The translations under genes were made by a program, and so were the position numbers. A stretch of 5,226 bases of DNA, taken from the NCBI GenBank assembly GCA_964475115.1, contig CAYYVJ010000116.1, positions 1 through 5,226 on the forward strand, given 5' to 3'. The notes under the pieces are model-generated. The model was given only the letters and a program-made list of their open reading frames with translations, had not been told where the DNA came from and did not search any database. Below, in pieces: positions 4,299 through 5,226 of the stretch (position 1 is its first letter; every line of letters starts with the position of its first letter). The DNA comes from CAYYVJ01 sp964475115 (lineage in GTDB: Bacteria > Bacillota > Clostridia > Lachnospirales > Lachnospiraceae).

Positions 4299-4985
4299 AT
4301 GGCCAAAATAGAATCGGGTCATGAACATAATTCATGTATCACGGTAGTTCCAATCTTTAATCATTTAGAAGGAGAACAGATGGAGGAAGTTATGAAAGTA
4401 ACGAAATCATTCTCCTATAAAAAGGGTGAGGTGCTTTATAGAGAGGGAGATAGCTCCGCTTCCTTATATATTGTAAGTAAAGGGAAAATTAAAATTTATC
4501 GTTTATCTGAGTCTGGAAAAGAACAATTAGTAAGAATTTTAAATCCAGGAGATTTTACAGGAGAGCTAGCTTTGTTTCGAGAATCAATTCATGAAGCATA
4601 TGCAGAAGCCATGAGCGATACAGATGTATGTATGATTAGTAGAAATGATTTACAAGAATTTTTGTTAAAATATCCTACAATATCTTTAAAGATTTTATCG
4701 GAATTCTCTAATCGATTGGAAACATCAGAAAAACAAACAACTAGATTTGCCACAGAGAAGGTAGATACTAGAATTGCACTATTTCTAGCAGAATGTCTAG
4801 ACGGCGAAGATGGTTCAATGGAAATTGAATTGCCAATGAGTAAAAAGGATTTAGCTTCTTATTTAGGAACTACTCCAGAAACGATAAGCAGAAAGTTAGC
4901 TGACCTTGAAGATGAAGGTTTTATAAGGCAAAAAGCAAGTAGAAGGATTGAAATCTTGGATTTGGACGGCTTGTTGTTGGTATAG
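4299..4985 (+). CDS. Crp/Fnr-family transcriptional regulator
   Basis: A complete 228-residue regulator, the usual family length. Residues about 20-115 are the cNMP-binding-like beta barrel (KKGEVLYREGDSSASLYIV, then ILNPGDFTGELALF). The segment after it, RESIHEAYAEA, lacks the Arg-Ser pair that holds the cAMP phosphate in CRP, so cAMP is probably not the ligand. A long dimerisation helix (about 120-165) leads to the helix-turn-helix MSKKDLASYLGTTPETISRK. Its recognition helix keeps Glu194, Ser197 and Arg198 in the spacing of E-x-x-S-R in FNR, which reads TTGAT half sites. Only three cysteines are present (13, 111, 166), so the N-terminal [4Fe-4S] cluster of E. coli FNR is absent and the sensed signal is unknown. 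AGGAAGG at 4280-4286 lies 12 bases before ATG 4299. The start fits relatives, which begin with a short His/Cys-bearing tail before VPIFNHL. An ideal FNR-like site stands before the next gene. Confidence 0.92.
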   Translation: MAKIESGHEHNSCITVVPIFNHLEGEQMEEVMKVTKSFSYKKGEVLYREGDSSASLYIVSKGKIKIYRLSESGKEQLVRILNPGDFTGELALFRESIHEAYAEAMSDTDVCMISRNDLQEFLLKYPTISLKILSEFSNRLETSEKQTTRFATEKVDTRIALFLAECLDGEDGSMEIELPMSKKDLASYLGTTPETISRKLADLEDEGFIRQKASRRIEILDLDGLLLV

Positions 4986-5011
4986 ATAATAATTATAAAG
5001 TGAAAGATCAT

Positions 5012-5048
5012 TCAGTTGGGCTTAAAATCCCCAGCTGATTTTTTATTT
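5012..5048 (+). terminator. Rho-independent terminator of the Crp/Fnr-type gene
   Basis: TCAGTTGGG (5012-5020) pairs with CCCAGCTGA (5030-5038) in a 9-bp stem with one G-U pair and a 9-base loop, directly followed by TTTTTTATTTT. It begins 26 bases after the stop codon and is a textbook intrinsic terminator, so the next gene must have its own promoter. Confidence 0.88.
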
Positions 5049-5065
5049 TATAGGAAAAATGTATA

Positions 5066-5085
5066 AACTTGATTTAAATCAAGTT
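5066..5085. promoter_or_regulatory. FNR-type operator, perfect 20-bp palindrome
   Basis: The 20 bases are self-complementary without mismatch. The core TTGATTTAAATCAA (5069-5082) is the exact FNR consensus TTGAT-N4-ATCAA. It stands between the Crp/Fnr-type gene and the following gene, at the position expected for class II activation, so the neighbouring regulator is the natural candidate to bind it. Confidence 0.82.
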
Positions 5086-5104
5086 AATTTCTTTCAATCT
5101 CTAG

Positions 5105-5110
5105 TATTAT
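5105..5110 (+). promoter_or_regulatory. -10 box of an activator-dependent promoter
   Basis: TATTAT differs from TATAAT at one base. The hexamer 17 bp upstream (5082-5087, AGTTAA) is a poor -35 box and overlaps the end of the palindrome. With a start at 5117, the palindrome centre falls at -41.5. The remaining leader of about 47 bases is almost all purine and A. Confidence 0.6.
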
Positions 5111-5163
5111 GTAATCAGGATAAAGAAAAAACAAATCAAAAAACAAGAAAGAAGGAAAAAAAT

Positions 5164-5226
5164 ATGTCAAAACAATTAAATTTTAATCAAGTAAAGGAAA
5201 CTCATTTAAAAACATTAGCACAATAT
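5164..5226 (+). CDS. Start of an unidentified gene under FNR-type control
   Basis: Only the first 21 codons are inside the window (MSKQLNFNQVKETHLKTLAQ, then Y). GAAGG at 5151-5155 lies eight bases before ATG 5164, and the frame is open to the last base. The sequence is soluble in character, with no signal peptide or membrane segment at this end. The His and Leu spacing (THLKTLAQY) faintly recalls the first helix of hemerythrin-like domains in RIC/ScdA iron-sulfur repair proteins, but 21 residues are far too few to assign a family. Its promoter layout implies activation by a Crp/Fnr regulator, probably the adjacent one, so a role in anaerobic or nitrosative metabolism is a reasonable inference only. 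Confidence 0.7.
   Translation, partial: MSKQLNFNQVKETHLKTLAQY

Noticed and set aside
1..5226. CRISPR arrays, tRNA or rRNA genes, transposase genes, integrase sites
   Set aside because: I saw no regularly spaced repeats, no cloverleaf or rRNA-like sequence and no recognisable transposase or integrase motif on either strand, so the mosaic has no visible mobility gene.

Overview
The window is AT-rich and uses purine-rich Shine-Dalgarno sites (AGGAGG-type) with many AGA, ATA and TTA codons. Protein motifs throughout resemble those of anaerobic Firmicutes, so the source is most likely a Clostridium-like or Lachnospiraceae-like bacterium. A run of exactly 100 N (1464-1563) shows that this is a scaffolded draft, so continuity across that point is not proven.

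Left part (1-2183). The window opens inside the C-terminal half of a YgiD-type 4,5-DOPA/extradiol dioxygenase (to 444). About 1.7 kb of gene wreckage follows. In order it holds a C-terminal piece of a RhuM-family protein, a 33-codon piece of a class C beta-lactamase-like serine hydrolase, the C-terminal end of a DUF3781 protein, a piece of a 7TM-DISM sensor protein running into the N gap, the C-terminal end of a GNAT acetyltransferase, a DHFR/RibD-like reductase with stops and deletions, and two anonymous short reading frames. Nearly all are plus strand, and none is intact.

Middle part (2189-4230). This is an intact arsenic resistance operon: a consensus promoter embedded in overlapping inverted repeats, then arsR (As(III)-sensing repressor), acr3 (arsenite efflux permease) and arsC (thiol-dependent arsenate reductase of the low-molecular-weight phosphatase fold). 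A hairpin with a downstream T-rich stretch closes it. ArsC reduces arsenate to arsenite, Acr3 exports arsenite, and ArsR shuts the operon off when arsenite is absent.

Right part (4299-5226). A complete Crp/Fnr-family regulator is followed by a strong intrinsic terminator and then the first 21 codons of another gene. Upstream of that gene lies a perfect 20-bp palindrome containing the FNR consensus TTGAT-N4-ATCAA. It is centred exactly 41.5 bp before the transcription start implied by a TATTAT -10 box, which is class II activator geometry. The regulator's recognition helix keeps the E-x-x-S-R residues that read TTGAT in FNR, so the two probably form a local regulator-target pair. This is the most interesting regulatory signal in the window. 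I did not find a convincing entirely new system.
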